Shown here: positions 1 to 8,560 of the stretch, piece by piece
Numbering within the stretch: position 1 is the first letter of the stretch
How the letters are laid out: every line of letters starts with the position of its first letter
Source of the DNA: Lihuaxuella thermophila
GTDB taxonomy: Bacteria > Bacillota > Bacilli > Thermoactinomycetales > Thermoactinomycetaceae
Assembly (NCBI RefSeq): GCF_900110165.1
Contig: NZ_FOCQ01000012.1
Coordinates: 61,823 to 125,822, forward strand
Direction of reading: 5' to 3'
DNA length: 64,000 nt
Program-made: the position numbers and the translations under genes
Notes under the pieces: model-generated
The model's input: only the letters and a program-made list of their open reading frames with translations
Told to the model about the DNA's origin: nothing
Databases searched by the model: none

Positions 1-540
1 GACTGCTGCAAACCACAAGGATGTGCGTCCGGATATACTCTTTTTATCCGGATTGGCCCCTTTGGCGAGCAAGAGTTTCACCACTTCATGATGCCCCTTT
101 ACTGATGCAAACATCAACGGGCTCACGTTTCTGGCCGGTTCCGAGTCGACTTTGGCCCCGGCTTTCAAGAGAATGTTCACCATCTCCAGCCGGCCTGTTA
201 AAGCGGCATATTCAAGCGGGGTTCCTTCTTTGCCGGGCTTATCGGGACTCACTCCCTTCGCCAAAAGCTGTTCAACTCTGGCCCGGTCATTGCCCACTAC
301 CGCCTGATATAATTCCTGTTCTTGTTTCGTCAGGATGATTTCTTTTGAGGGAAGGGCTGAGAGTGGATTACTCTCAGCATCTGCGATCGCGATTCCGACC
401 GCCACCAGGATTCCACTCCCCAAATATACGAGAAAAAAAGATACCTTGCCCAAATTATATTTGAAAAAGAGAAAAAGCATCCCGGCCAGGGCGAGCAGGA
501 TGATCGTGATTCCAATCCACAACTTCTTATATCCTCCCAT
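1..540 (-). CDS. Ankyrin-repeat membrane protein (C-terminus outside window)
   Basis: The minus strand is open from an ATG at 540 to the window edge, giving 180 residues without a stop. Residues about 7-55 form two hydrophobic segments (LWIGITIILLALAGMLFLFF, then SFFLVYLGSGILVAVGIAIA). After a linker, at least three ankyrin-type repeats follow, each with the G-x-TPLEYAA or SPLMFAS start and a VNILLKAGA or VKLLLAKGA helix. Ankyrin repeats are protein-binding scaffolds, so this is probably a membrane-anchored interaction protein of unknown partner. No strong ribosome site precedes the ATG. The neighbouring sugar operon is divergent. The family assignment is firm; the function is not. Confidence 0.8.
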   Translation of the reverse strand, partial: MGGYKKLWIGITIILLALAGMLFLFFKYNLGKVSFFLVYLGSGILVAVGIAIADAESNPLSALPSKEIILTKQEQELYQAVVGNDRARVEQLLAKGVSPDKPGKEGTPLEYAALTGRLEMVNILLKAGAKVDSEPARNVSPLMFASVKGHHEVVKLLLAKGANPDKKSISGRTSLWFAAV

Positions 541-668
541 TTTCGTTCAGATTAGAGTTTTGATCCCCAAGGCAATAAATTACTTCGTCCAAGATGGAAA
601 ATCCTTCTGTTTAGGATAAAGAACAAAAGCGTGAAAGAAAAGACGGATTTTTTTATCTAATTTCATTA

Positions 669-684
669 TTGAAAACGATTACAA
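669..684 (+). promoter_or_regulatory. cre site (CcpA operator)
   Basis: TTGAAAACGATTACAA matches every constrained position of the Bacillus cre consensus WTGNAANCGNWNNCWW. CcpA with HPr or Crh phosphorylated at Ser46 binds such sites. The window also encodes HPr kinase and an HPr/Crh-like protein. Its position on the -35 element predicts repression of the importer when preferred sugars are present. Confidence 0.75.
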
Positions 685-698
685 TACTATGTCATAAT
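669..698 (+). promoter_or_regulatory. Promoter of the sugar ABC importer, overlapped by a cre site
   Basis: A sigma-A-like promoter can be read as -35 TTGAAA (669-674), an 18-nt spacer and -10 CATAAT (693-698), about 55 nt upstream of the coding start. The -35 hexamer lies inside a perfect cre sequence, so CcpA bound there would block RNA polymerase. Confidence 0.6.
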
Positions 699-758
699 AA
701 AATCAATACTTATTAAATTCAGTTTAATAATATAGGACAGGATCAAGGGGGCATGACA

Positions 759-2126
759 GTGTCAATTTGGAAGAAAAGTCTTGCTGTTGTCCTTTCAGGT
801 GTGTTGGCGTTCAGTCTGAGTGCTTGCAGCAGCCAGGATGCAGCCGGCGGTGATGCATCTTCCGGGAAAGTGATTAAGGTGGCTTACCGGAAATTTGGCT
901 CGGGAAATAAAGGGCTGGAAAATTGGTTGAAATCAAGCGCGGCCGAATTTGAAAAAGCCCATCCCGGAGTGAAGGTCAAATTGGTACCCATTCAGGCATC
1001 CGAAGCCGATTTCTTCGCCAAGATGGCGCTGACGATGAAGTCCCCGGCTACAGCACCGGAAGTGGTGACAGAGGACACCTTTATGATCAGCTCTGACGCG
1101 GCGGCCGGCTACCTGGAACCCCTGGACCGGTATGTGTCCGGTTGGGATGAATGGAATCAGTTTTTCGAACCCGTCCAGCGGGGGATGAAGGCCGAAGACG
1201 GCAAGATCTACGGGGTTCCTTACAGTACGGATACGCGCGGATTATATTATAATACAAACATTTTCAAAAAAGCGGGCTTGCCGGTTCCGTGGCAACCGAA
1301 AACATGGGAGGATGTCTTGGCGGCCGCCCGGGCCATCAAGCAGAAGGTGCCCGGGGTAACTCCGTTCTGGGCCAACGTTGGGAAAGCAACAGGAGAAGCG
1401 ACCACCATGCAAACGTTTGAGATGCTGTTGTACGGAACAAAGGACCGCCTGTATGAGAATGGAAAATGGGTGGTGAAAAGCCCCGGATTCCTTGACTCCC
1501 TGAAGTTTATCGATCAGATTTTCAAGAGCGGACTCGGGCCCGAACTGTCTCAGGTGCTGACGGGACAGGCCGGGGATATTGTAGCGAATCAGATGATGCC
1601 ACAGGAAAAAGTCGGGATTGTGCTGAATGGAAACTGGGTTCCGGCTGCCTGGAAAGAAACAGGTCCTGCTCCGTGGAAAGAGGGGACCAAGGTGTACCAG
1701 TTCGCCCCGATGCCGACCCAGCATGGGGAAGCCCCCGGTCATACCAGTATGTCTGGCGGATGGGCGCTCTCCATCGGAGCGAAGTCCAAGGAAAAAGACC
1801 TGGGAATGGAATTTATTAAGATCGCTACAAACAAAGAACACCAAAAGCAGTATTCGTTGACGCAAGGGGACCTGACACCCAGGAAAGACGTGGCTGAAGA
1901 CCCGGAATATATGAATGCTCCGGGAACGGTATTTAAACAGGCTACTTCCTTCCTGGAGTTCACCCACTACAGACCCGGAAACTCCCAGTATCCGTCCGTC
2001 TCCACACAAATACAAGCGGCAGTGGAAGCGGTTGCCATCGGCACATTAACTCCTGAAAAAGCGATGGATCAATTCGCGCAAAATGTCAAACGCATGGTCG
2101 GGGCGGACAAAACGGTCGAAAAATAA
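759..2126 (+). CDS. Sugar ABC transporter substrate-binding lipoprotein
   Basis: This is an extracellular solute-binding protein of the maltose/oligosaccharide type (SBP_bac_1). It has a Lys-containing n-region, a hydrophobic core and the lipobox LSAC, so it should be lipid-anchored outside the membrane and cleaved before Cys. An ATG at 753 is in frame, but the AGGGGG ribosome site ends only two bases before it. The GTG at 759 has a proper 7-nt spacing and is preferred. Internal features such as GVPYSTDTRGLYYNTNIFKKAG and the C-terminal SGGWALSIGAKSKEK are typical of the family. The two permease genes downstream complete the membrane part; no ATPase gene is in the cluster. The sugar cannot be named from sequence. 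A perfect cre site precedes it. Confidence 0.9.
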   Translation: MSIWKKSLAVVLSGVLAFSLSACSSQDAAGGDASSGKVIKVAYRKFGSGNKGLENWLKSSAAEFEKAHPGVKVKLVPIQASEADFFAKMALTMKSPATAPEVVTEDTFMISSDAAAGYLEPLDRYVSGWDEWNQFFEPVQRGMKAEDGKIYGVPYSTDTRGLYYNTNIFKKAGLPVPWQPKTWEDVLAAARAIKQKVPGVTPFWANVGKATGEATTMQTFEMLLYGTKDRLYENGKWVVKSPGFLDSLKFIDQIFKSGLGPELSQVLTGQAGDIVANQMMPQEKVGIVLNGNWVPAAWKETGPAPWKEGTKVYQFAPMPTQHGEAPGHTSMSGGWALSIGAKSKEKDLGMEFIKIATNKEHQKQYSLTQGDLTPRKDVAEDPEYMNAPGTVFKQATSFLEFTHYRPGNSQYPSVSTQIQAAVEAVAIGTLTPEKAMDQFAQNVKRMVGADKTVEK

Positions 2127-2140
2127 AGAAGCATCAAAGG

Positions 2141-2172
2141 GAATGGTCGATACCTGAGGGCATCGGCCATTC
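2141..2172 (+). other. Intercistronic hairpin between binding protein and permease genes
   Basis: GAATGGTCGAT (2141-2151) and ATCGGCCATTC (2162-2172) form an 11-bp stem with one G-U pair and a 10-nt loop. No T-run follows, so it is unlikely to terminate all transcription. Such hairpins commonly protect the upstream mRNA and let the binding protein be made in excess over the permeases. Confidence 0.6.
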
Positions 2173-2193
2173 CTGCAAAAAGGAGGGGATGTC

Positions 2194-3117
2194 ATGGAGA
2201 CGGCAAAAATAGGGGAGGCTCCTCTTGCGGGAAGGAAAAGGACAAGCTCACAGACAAGAGACCATCTGCGTGCCGTGTTGTTTTTGCTGCCCGCCTGGGT
2301 TTTGCTGCTGGTGTTCTTTTTCGGCCCCATCCTACTCACTTTCTATTTTGCTTTTACGAATATGTCTTTGACCGGCGAAGCCTCCCAGCAACTGGAATTT
2401 GTAGGGATGGCCAACTTCTCCGCGATTTTTTCGGATCCGAATTTTATGACCAGCATTGTCAATACCCTTGTTTTCCTGGTGTTTTCGGCTTTGATCGGCC
2501 AGCAGGCGCTCGGACTCATTCTCGCTTTGCTGATGAATAACCGGTCAAGAACGTTCCGGCGGATGATCGGGGCACTCGTTTTGACAGGCTGGGTGACCCC
2601 GGAAATTGTCGTCGCCTTTATTTTCTTCGCTTTCTTCAGTGACAGCGGGACCTTGAATACATTGCTGGGAACCGTGGGAATGGAGCCGGTCAAATGGTTA
2701 TACGAATATCCCATGACTTCGGTTGTGATCGCCAACATTTGGCATGGAACGGCCTTCTCCATGCTGGTTTACCAAGCCGCTCTGGGAGGGGTGCCGAAGG
2801 AAGTGGAAGAAGCGGCCATGATCGACGGGGCGAGTGCATGGCAGCGCTTATGGAGAATTACCCTGCCCATGATTAAAGGCTCCGTTGTGACCAATATGGT
2901 CCTGATCAGTTTGCAAACCCTCGGCTTGTTTACGCTCATTTTCGCTCTGACTGGAGGCGGGCCGGGCGTTCAAACCGAAACCCTGCCGGTCTTTATGTAT
3001 CATCAAGCCTTTGTGAGTTTCCAATTGGGCTATGGAACGGCCATTTCATTGATCCTGCTGTTGATCGGCATGATCGTCAGCATGGTCTATATTCGCTTGC
3101 TGAAAGTCAAAATTTAG
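2194..3117 (+). CDS. Sugar ABC transporter permease (MalF/UgpA type)
   Basis: 307-residue inner-membrane permease with a long soluble N-terminus, then about six hydrophobic helices. The cytoplasmic coupling loop EEAAMIDGASAWQRLWRITL is the EAA motif that docks on the ATPase. An AGGAGGGG ribosome site sits 5 nt before the ATG. It pairs with the next permease to form the channel for the sugar delivered by the upstream lipoprotein. Because the operon carries no ATPase, the UgpC/MsmX-like protein encoded at 14261 is the likely energy source. Confidence 0.9.
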   Translation: METAKIGEAPLAGRKRTSSQTRDHLRAVLFLLPAWVLLLVFFFGPILLTFYFAFTNMSLTGEASQQLEFVGMANFSAIFSDPNFMTSIVNTLVFLVFSALIGQQALGLILALLMNNRSRTFRRMIGALVLTGWVTPEIVVAFIFFAFFSDSGTLNTLLGTVGMEPVKWLYEYPMTSVVIANIWHGTAFSMLVYQAALGGVPKEVEEAAMIDGASAWQRLWRITLPMIKGSVVTNMVLISLQTLGLFTLIFALTGGGPGVQTETLPVFMYHQAFVSFQLGYGTAISLILLLIGMIVSMVYIRLLKVKI

Positions 3118-3136
3118 GACGAAAGGGGAACAGGCC

Positions 3137-3976
3137 ATGAACAAGATCCGGTTCAAAACCCAGATGACGGGGAAAGCACTGCCGTACCTCGTATTAAGCC
3201 TGATTGGCGTTGCCTTTGTCGTCCCGTTGTTGTGGATGGTATTTGCTTCCCTGGACGCCAACGCAAATCTGGCTTTAAAACTTCCGGAACAAATCACCCT
3301 GAACAATTTTAAAGAGATTGTGACGAGCCCCGATAACCAGAGAGCCTTTCTCAACGGAATCCTGCTTTCGTTGGGGCAATCGGTTCTCGTGGTGATCGTC
3401 GCCGGATTAGCGGCTTATCCGTTGTCGCGTTATCAATTGCGCTATAAATCCCCCTTCATGTATTTGATCCTGTTCGCCACCTGTCTGCCGATTACGGCGG
3501 TGATGGTTCCTGTCTATCAGCTGTTTGTTTATTTGAATTTACAGGATTCCTTTATCGGGACCATGGTCTTCCTGACGTCTGCTTCCCTGCCGTATGCCAT
3601 CTGGATGATGAAAAATTTTATGGATTCCGTGCCGTTGGAACTGGAGGAAGCCGCGTGGGTAGACGGCTGTTCGATCTGGAAGGCGTTTCGCGTGATCGTC
3701 GCCCCGTTGATGCTGCCCGGAATCTTCACTGTAGGCATCTTTACTTTTGCCGGAAGCTGGGGGAATTTCTTCGTTCCTTTTATCCTGATTCAATCTCCGG
3801 AAAAGTTGCCTGCATCGGTCAGTATCTATCAGTTTTTCGGTTCCTACGGTTTGGTTGAATACGGAAAGCTGGCCGCCTTTTCCTTTCTCTATACCATGCC
3901 GGCCGTACTCCTCTACATGCTGGGGCAGCGTTATATGTCGGAAGGATTTAACTTCCACGGAGCCGCAAAAGGATGA
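3137..3976 (+). CDS. Sugar ABC transporter permease (MalG/UgpE type)
   Basis: 279-residue permease with six predicted helices and the EAA coupling motif LELEEAAWVDGCSIWKAFRV. It lies 19 nt after the previous permease gene and has an AAGGGG ribosome site. The C-terminal end (YMSEGFNFHGAAKG) resembles MalG/AraQ-type permeases, where the tail contributes to substrate coupling. It forms the second half of the heterodimeric membrane channel. The operon ends here; a GC-rich hairpin follows at 4034. Confidence 0.9.
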   Translation: MNKIRFKTQMTGKALPYLVLSLIGVAFVVPLLWMVFASLDANANLALKLPEQITLNNFKEIVTSPDNQRAFLNGILLSLGQSVLVVIVAGLAAYPLSRYQLRYKSPFMYLILFATCLPITAVMVPVYQLFVYLNLQDSFIGTMVFLTSASLPYAIWMMKNFMDSVPLELEEAAWVDGCSIWKAFRVIVAPLMLPGIFTVGIFTFAGSWGNFFVPFILIQSPEKLPASVSIYQFFGSYGLVEYGKLAAFSFLYTMPAVLLYMLGQRYMSEGFNFHGAAKG

Positions 3977-4033
3977 AGCACAAGGCTCCTTTCATGAACG
4001 GGGGCAAAAGGGAACAAACATCGCTGCCCGGCA

Positions 4034-4067
4034 GGGCCTGTCGCCATTCCGATCCGGCGACAGGCCC
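4034..4067 (+). terminator. Hairpin after the sugar importer operon
   Basis: GGGCCTGTCGCC (4034-4045) and GGCGACAGGCCC (4056-4067) form a perfect 12-bp stem with a 10-nt loop. A run of T is lacking, so it may be an mRNA end stabiliser or a factor-assisted terminator rather than a classical intrinsic one. Confidence 0.5.
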
Positions 4068-4216
4068 GAGTCATTGTCGCGCAGCTCTGTGCCCGGCAAA
4101 TCGTTCATCTCTGATAAAGAAATCACTTACATCCTGAGTGGTTAAAAGTGGATGTTAAAATTGGAATCATTATAGTATAATTAATTTTCGCCAAATGATG
4201 GAACGGGAGGGATGGA

Positions 4217-5005
4217 GTGATTTACTGGGTATTGATCAAAAAAAGCTATCTTCTTCAGCTGCAGTACAGGATTGCCCACTTGATCAACAATTTGGGCAGT
4301 CTCATCTTCGGTTTTATTTATATCGCCATCTGGACAGGTGTCCTGACGGGTAAAGAGCATGCCACCCCCTATGATATCCCTGATATGGTTCATTACATGG
4401 CATTTTCCCAATGCCTCTTATGGGTGGTCGCATTTTTGACTCCGGGTTTGAATGTGCAAAACAGTGTCAGGACGGGGGCCATCAGCATCGAAATGGCAAG
4501 GCCCGCCGCTTATTTTTCCGTGGTCATCAGCCAGGAAATCGGAAGAATCGCCTATAACTTCCTGTATCGCAGCTTCCCGATCGGTCTTGTTTTTGCCGTC
4601 ACCGTGGGTTTTTATTTCCCGGACCGCTGGGAGACTTACCTCTGGACTCTGCTCTCCATCTTGTTGGCAGTCTGGATCGGTTTGAACTTTCAATATCTGA
4701 TCGGCATTTCCGCCTGTTGGACGACGGAAGTCACCTGGGCGCACCTTACCTATATGACTTTGTTGTTCGGGTTGGGCGGACAGCTGGTTCCGGTCGACCT
4801 CCTTCCCAGAATACTGGGCCAAATCACCCCCTACTTACCCTTTGCCTGCATGATTTACTATCCGGTGGTCATCTATCTGGAAAAAAGTCCTTCCGTGCCG
4901 GTTGCGATGATTGGGATTCAGCTGGCCTGGGCGGCAGTTCTGACCGGGATCGGCGGCTGGCTCACCAGGCTGGCACGCAGGCGGCTGGAGATTCAAGGAG
5001 GGTAG
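4217..5005 (+). CDS. ABC-2 family exporter permease (COG4587-like)
   Basis: 262-residue integral membrane protein with about six hydrophobic segments and the ABC-2 pattern of an N-terminal amphipathic stretch (MIYWVLIKKSYLLQLQYRIAH) followed by a helix. It is first in a three-gene exporter unit: a second permease starts 8 nt later and the ATPase follows. The start is a GTG with GGGAGG six bases upstream. This permease/permease/ATPase trio (COG4587, COG3694, COG4586) is widespread in Firmicutes and annotated as a DrrAB-like or uncharacterised multidrug/lipid exporter. The substrate is unknown. Confidence 0.8.
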   Translation: MIYWVLIKKSYLLQLQYRIAHLINNLGSLIFGFIYIAIWTGVLTGKEHATPYDIPDMVHYMAFSQCLLWVVAFLTPGLNVQNSVRTGAISIEMARPAAYFSVVISQEIGRIAYNFLYRSFPIGLVFAVTVGFYFPDRWETYLWTLLSILLAVWIGLNFQYLIGISACWTTEVTWAHLTYMTLLFGLGGQLVPVDLLPRILGQITPYLPFACMIYYPVVIYLEKSPSVPVAMIGIQLAWAAVLTGIGGWLTRLARRRLEIQGG

Positions 5006-5012
5006 CGGGAAG

Positions 5013-5798
5013 ATGAAGATGTACTGGATCTTGCTATCCGCCAGTATCCGGGCCCGCATGCAATACAAAATCAATTTCCTGCTCTCCGCGGTGGCGAACG
5101 CCCTGATCATGGTGACCGAATATATCCTGCTGGCGGCGATTCTGCTTCGCTTTGACGACATCATGGGCTGGCGAATCCATGAAATCGGCGTTTTATATGG
5201 CATCTCATCCGCTTCTGTCTCCATCTACCGACTGTTGGCCCCTGAGATACACAATTTTGAAAAATACATGATTGACGGAGAATTTGACAGTCTGCTGATT
5301 CGTCCCGTTTCGCCCTTGACCCTGCTGATCACCCGGAATGTGGATTTCAGCCGCCTGGGAGGGCTGACACAAGGCCTGCTGATTCTCTTGATTTCATGCC
5401 GCGGCCTGTCGCTTGATTTCTCCTCGTTGATGCTGCTCGCATTTTATATTCCGATCGCGATTCTCTCCGGATGCCTCATTTCTTTTGCCTTGGGATTGAT
5501 GACGGCAACCCTCGCTTTCTGGACCCAGCGTATCAAAGACTTCCAAGCGTTTACCCTGTATGCCCCGTTCAATGCGGCCAACTATCCGATCAGCATTTAC
5601 CCGGGGTGGTTAAAAGCCGTTTTCTTCACTGTTCTTCCGGTGGGATTTATGAATTACCTTCCGGCCACCTATTTGCTGGGCAAAGGGGGGGAACACATTT
5701 ACTTATGGATCTCACCTGTGTTCGCCGTGATCTTTTTCCTTGTTTCGCTTAAGTTTTGGCAGTTCGGCATCCGGTTTTACCATAGCACGGGGAGTTGA
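5013..5798 (+). CDS. ABC-2 family exporter permease (COG3694-like)
   Basis: 261-residue membrane protein of the same ABC-2 class, with about six hydrophobic stretches. The motif EIHNFEKYMIDGEFDSLLIRP in the first cytoplasmic loop is characteristic of COG3694 proteins. An AAGGAGG ribosome site overlaps the end of the preceding gene. It should form a heterodimeric exporter with the previous protein. The last codons overlap the start region of the ATPase gene, indicating translational coupling. Confidence 0.8.
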   Translation: MKMYWILLSASIRARMQYKINFLLSAVANALIMVTEYILLAAILLRFDDIMGWRIHEIGVLYGISSASVSIYRLLAPEIHNFEKYMIDGEFDSLLIRPVSPLTLLITRNVDFSRLGGLTQGLLILLISCRGLSLDFSSLMLLAFYIPIAILSGCLISFALGLMTATLAFWTQRIKDFQAFTLYAPFNAANYPISIYPGWLKAVFFTVLPVGFMNYLPATYLLGKGGEHIYLWISPVFAVIFFLVSLKFWQFGIRFYHSTGS

Positions 5799-5803
5799 CA
5801 GTA

Positions 5804-6805
5804 TTGAATGTGATCGTCGTCAAAGAGCTGAGAAAAGAGTTTAAAATATACAAGACGAAAAAAAGCCGTTTTGGAGCGGTTCTTTCTTTGTTTTCCAGAG
5901 AATATGAACGCAAAGTGGCGGTGCGGGATCTTACTTTTCAGATTGGAGAAGGGGAGTGTGTCGGGTATCTCGGGCCCAACGGTGCGGGAAAATCGACGAC
6001 CATTAAAATGCTGTCGGGAATTTTGCACCCGACGAGCGGAACGATCACGGTGATGGGGTACAGCCCGCAGGAAGAGCGCAAAAAACTGGCGAGGCAGTTT
6101 GGCATCGTGTTCGGGCAGCGGACCCAATTGTGGTGGGATCTCCCGCTCCGGGATTCCTATGACATCCTGCGCCAGATGTATAAAGTGGATCAACGGTCGT
6201 ACCGGCAATTTCTGGACCGGTATGACCATTTGCTGGGGATTGGGGAGTTTCTGGAAACACCGGTGCGCAAATTATCGTTGGGGCAGCGCATGCGGGCTGA
6301 CTTGGCGGCGGCCCTGATCCACGATCCCCGGATTCTCTTTCTGGATGAACCCACCATCGGACTCGATGTGGTCGCCAAAAAACGGATGAGGGAGATTTTG
6401 AAAGAACTGAATGAAAAGCAGAAGAAGACGATTTTGCTCACCACTCATGACATGGACGATATTGAATATTTATGTGATCGTGTGATGGTGATCAATCATG
6501 GTAAAATGATCATGGACGGGACGCTTGGGGAATTGCAAAAAATGATCGGGCTTCCCAGCATGATCCGTGTGAAGTTTAAGGATCGGCCCCGCGTGAAACC
6601 ACTTGATTTAAGCGAAAAAGTGACGGTTCAGGGCGATGAGGCAACCATTTTGTACGACCGTCACAAAACATCCGTCCCTTCCCTCCTGGCCGCAGTCGGG
6701 GAATGGGGGGAATTGCTGGATATTCAAATGGCAGAACCGGAGATGGAGGAGATCATCCGGCGGATCTATCAGTCGGAGTCGGATGGTCTCTTAAAAACTG
6801 TTTGA
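5804..6805 (+). CDS. ABC exporter ATP-binding protein (COG4586-like)
   Basis: Cytoplasmic ATPase of the ABC-2 exporter. It shows Walker A GPNGAGKSTT, Q-loop region FGQRTQLWWDL, signature LSLGQRMRADLAAAL, Walker B ILFLDEPTIGLD and the switch TTHDMDDIEY. About 80 C-terminal residues form an extra domain common in this subgroup. In-frame TTG codons exist at 5795 and 5804; GGGGAG at 5789-5794 gives a usable spacing only to 5804, so that start was chosen. It energises the two permeases directly upstream. Confidence 0.88.
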   Translation: MNVIVVKELRKEFKIYKTKKSRFGAVLSLFSREYERKVAVRDLTFQIGEGECVGYLGPNGAGKSTTIKMLSGILHPTSGTITVMGYSPQEERKKLARQFGIVFGQRTQLWWDLPLRDSYDILRQMYKVDQRSYRQFLDRYDHLLGIGEFLETPVRKLSLGQRMRADLAAALIHDPRILFLDEPTIGLDVVAKKRMREILKELNEKQKKTILLTTHDMDDIEYLCDRVMVINHGKMIMDGTLGELQKMIGLPSMIRVKFKDRPRVKPLDLSEKVTVQGDEATILYDRHKTSVPSLLAAVGEWGELLDIQMAEPEMEEIIRRIYQSESDGLLKTV

Positions 6806-6818
6806 AGGAGGGCTTCCC

Positions 6819-7223
6819 ATGTTTTCTTATCTGGTCGAGACCGGCCACACAGTGGAAGGGGCTGTAAAAAGTCTGGAACGGAAACTGGCTGACATGAAGT
6901 TGCAACTCCTCTGGAAATACGATGTAACGACGAAGCTGTTTGAACAGGGAATTCGTCTGGACCAGGATTACTGGATTCTCGAAGTCTCACATCCGGATCT
7001 CACCAAAAAAATGCTGGTCCAAAATCAGTGGAGCGGTTTCTTTTTGCCGTGTAAAATGGTTGTTTTCAGCGACCGGGAAACCGGCAAAACCCAAGTGGGC
7101 ATTCTCCGCCCCACATCTGCTTTCTCCCATTTGGAGGACCCGGTTCTGAGAGATTTGGCGAGCCGGTTGGAGGAACAGCTCATTTCCGTGTTAAACGAAA
7201 TCGAGCAACAACAAGTCGTTTGA
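6819..7223 (+). CDS. DUF302 domain protein
   Basis: 134-residue protein matching the DUF302 family: N-terminal ETGHTVEGAVKSLERKLADMK and the conserved core FFLPCKMVVFSDRETGKTQVGILRP. DUF302 proteins are small soluble domains of unknown biochemical role, often next to metal or redox genes. It follows the ABC exporter ATPase by 13 nt with a GAAGGAGGG ribosome site and shares its terminator, so it is probably part of the same transcript. An accessory role in export is possible but unsupported. Confidence 0.8.
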   Translation: MFSYLVETGHTVEGAVKSLERKLADMKLQLLWKYDVTTKLFEQGIRLDQDYWILEVSHPDLTKKMLVQNQWSGFFLPCKMVVFSDRETGKTQVGILRPTSAFSHLEDPVLRDLASRLEEQLISVLNEIEQQQVV

Positions 7224-7287
7224 ACATCATCGGAAAGATCCATGCTTTTGGTGGAGTCGCACAATATTTCTATTGGATTGCCAGCCT

Positions 7288-7310
7288 GAGGGGTTTCACC
7301 CCTCTTTTTT
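7288..7310 (+). terminator. Intrinsic terminator of the ABC-2 exporter operon
   Basis: GAGGGG and CCCCTC pair around a short loop, followed directly by six T (7305-7310). Confidence 0.85.
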
Positions 7311-7461
7311 ATTGGAAAGTTATTGACGCGATGGAGCGGAGATGGATAACAAATTTCGAATGGGGCTTTCATACCAAGGGTGTATCAAGCTGTCATGAAT
7401 CCTTTTCTTTGCAATCGTGATAAGGGGGAGAGCCAGCGGAGATATCTTTTTGGCGACGAGT

Positions 7462-7892
7462 GACTCTGCCACCGCATCGGAACGGAGTTGCCAAAAAGAT
7501 TTCGGAGCGGGATTAAAAACAGAGTGACTCATCTCTGGGTTGTGCGCCAAGCAGACGGGCATGTTTTCCGTGAAAGTATGCTGTTGAAGGGTGTTTCTGT
7601 GGTTGTGTTGGGCGGTCGGCCGTGTTGGTCTCCGTGCTCTTGAGGCCGGCAAGGAGGTAAAACTGGCCGCTCCGGCCCTCTCGCTACGGGCGCGGATCAA
7701 ACTCGCTGTCGCTCAAACAGGTGATCCGCTTCCTCCCTCCGCTCGGGGCCTCCGCTGGGGACGGCCTCAAAGGCACTTCGTCCAATCACGGCCTCCCTGC
7801 ACGATGTTGCGTTTGGTCTTTAGGTTGTATCAGCTGGTGAGATTGTTTACTGTACAAGAAACGACAAGGATGAGCGGGTCTTCCGGTGGAGG
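7462..7892 (+). repeat. Dispersed repeat family, tandem copy A (431-bp unit)
   Basis: This unit is almost identical to the next one (7893-8290), with a period of 431 bp measured from the shared start GACTCTGCCACCGCATCGG. The copy is preceded at 7443-7458 by the left arm of an inverted repeat whose right arm (GTTGCCAAAAAGAT) lies at 7488-7501. Related sequences occur inverted near 19252-19540 and 33989-34560. The unit encodes no recognisable domain. Family boundaries are approximate and terminal repeats or target duplications are not evident. Confidence 0.85.
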
Positions 7893-8405
7893 GACTCTGC
7901 CACCGCATCGGAACGGAGTCGCCAAAAAGATTTCGGAGCGGGATTAAAAACAGAGTGACTCATCTCTGGGTTGTCGCCAAGCAGACGGGCATGTTTTCCG
8001 TGAAAGTATGCTGTTGAAGGGTGTTTCTGTGGTTGTGTTGGGCGGTCGGCCGTGTTGGTCTCCGTGCTCTTGAGGCCGGCAAGGAGGTAAAACTGGCCGC
8101 TCCGGCCCTCTCGCTACGGGCGCGGATCAAACTCGCTGCCGCTCAAACAGGTGATCCGCTTCCTCCCTCCGTTCGGGGCCTCCGCTGGGGACGGCCTCAA
8201 AGGCACTTCGTCCAATCACGGCCTCCCTGCACGATGTTGCGTTTGGTCTTTAGGTTGTATCAGCTAGTGAGATTGTTTACTGTACAAGATCGACAAGGGA
8301 ACGAAGTCGCAAAAAAGATTTCGGAGCGGCTCTTCAAACAGACCCACCCTCATCCAGGTTTGTGTTCAGTCGTCATGATCGTTTTCTGTGAAAGAATGCT
8401 GTTTA
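7893..8405 (+). repeat. Dispersed repeat family, tandem copy B plus truncated third start
   Basis: Bases 7893-8290 repeat copy A with only a few substitutions and one deletion. At about 8303 another partial unit begins (GAAGTCGCAAAAAAGATTTC), running into a segment ending near 8405 that matches, inverted, the outer part of the copy at 34085-34140. The structure indicates unequal recombination between repeats or nested insertion. Confidence 0.8.
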
Positions 8406-8560
8406 TCGAGATGTGACATGGAGTCACGGCCGTTTGGTTTGACGGAGGAATGGGATGAAAGTAAAATAGAAATGTCCTTAAAAATAGGAATGAAACCGAT
8501 TTGCCTACATATGTTAATCAAAAAGGAACAAGCTGTCCAAATTTTTTGCGGAGGAACAAG

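Noticed and set aside
7462..8290. CRISPR-like array or tandem genes
   Set aside because: The period is 431 bp with near-identical whole units and no short spacer pattern; the two open frames have no ribosome site or family.
8420..8560. Zur operator before the YcgR-like gene
   Set aside because: No palindrome resembling the Bacillus Zur box was found; the stretch is only AT-rich.
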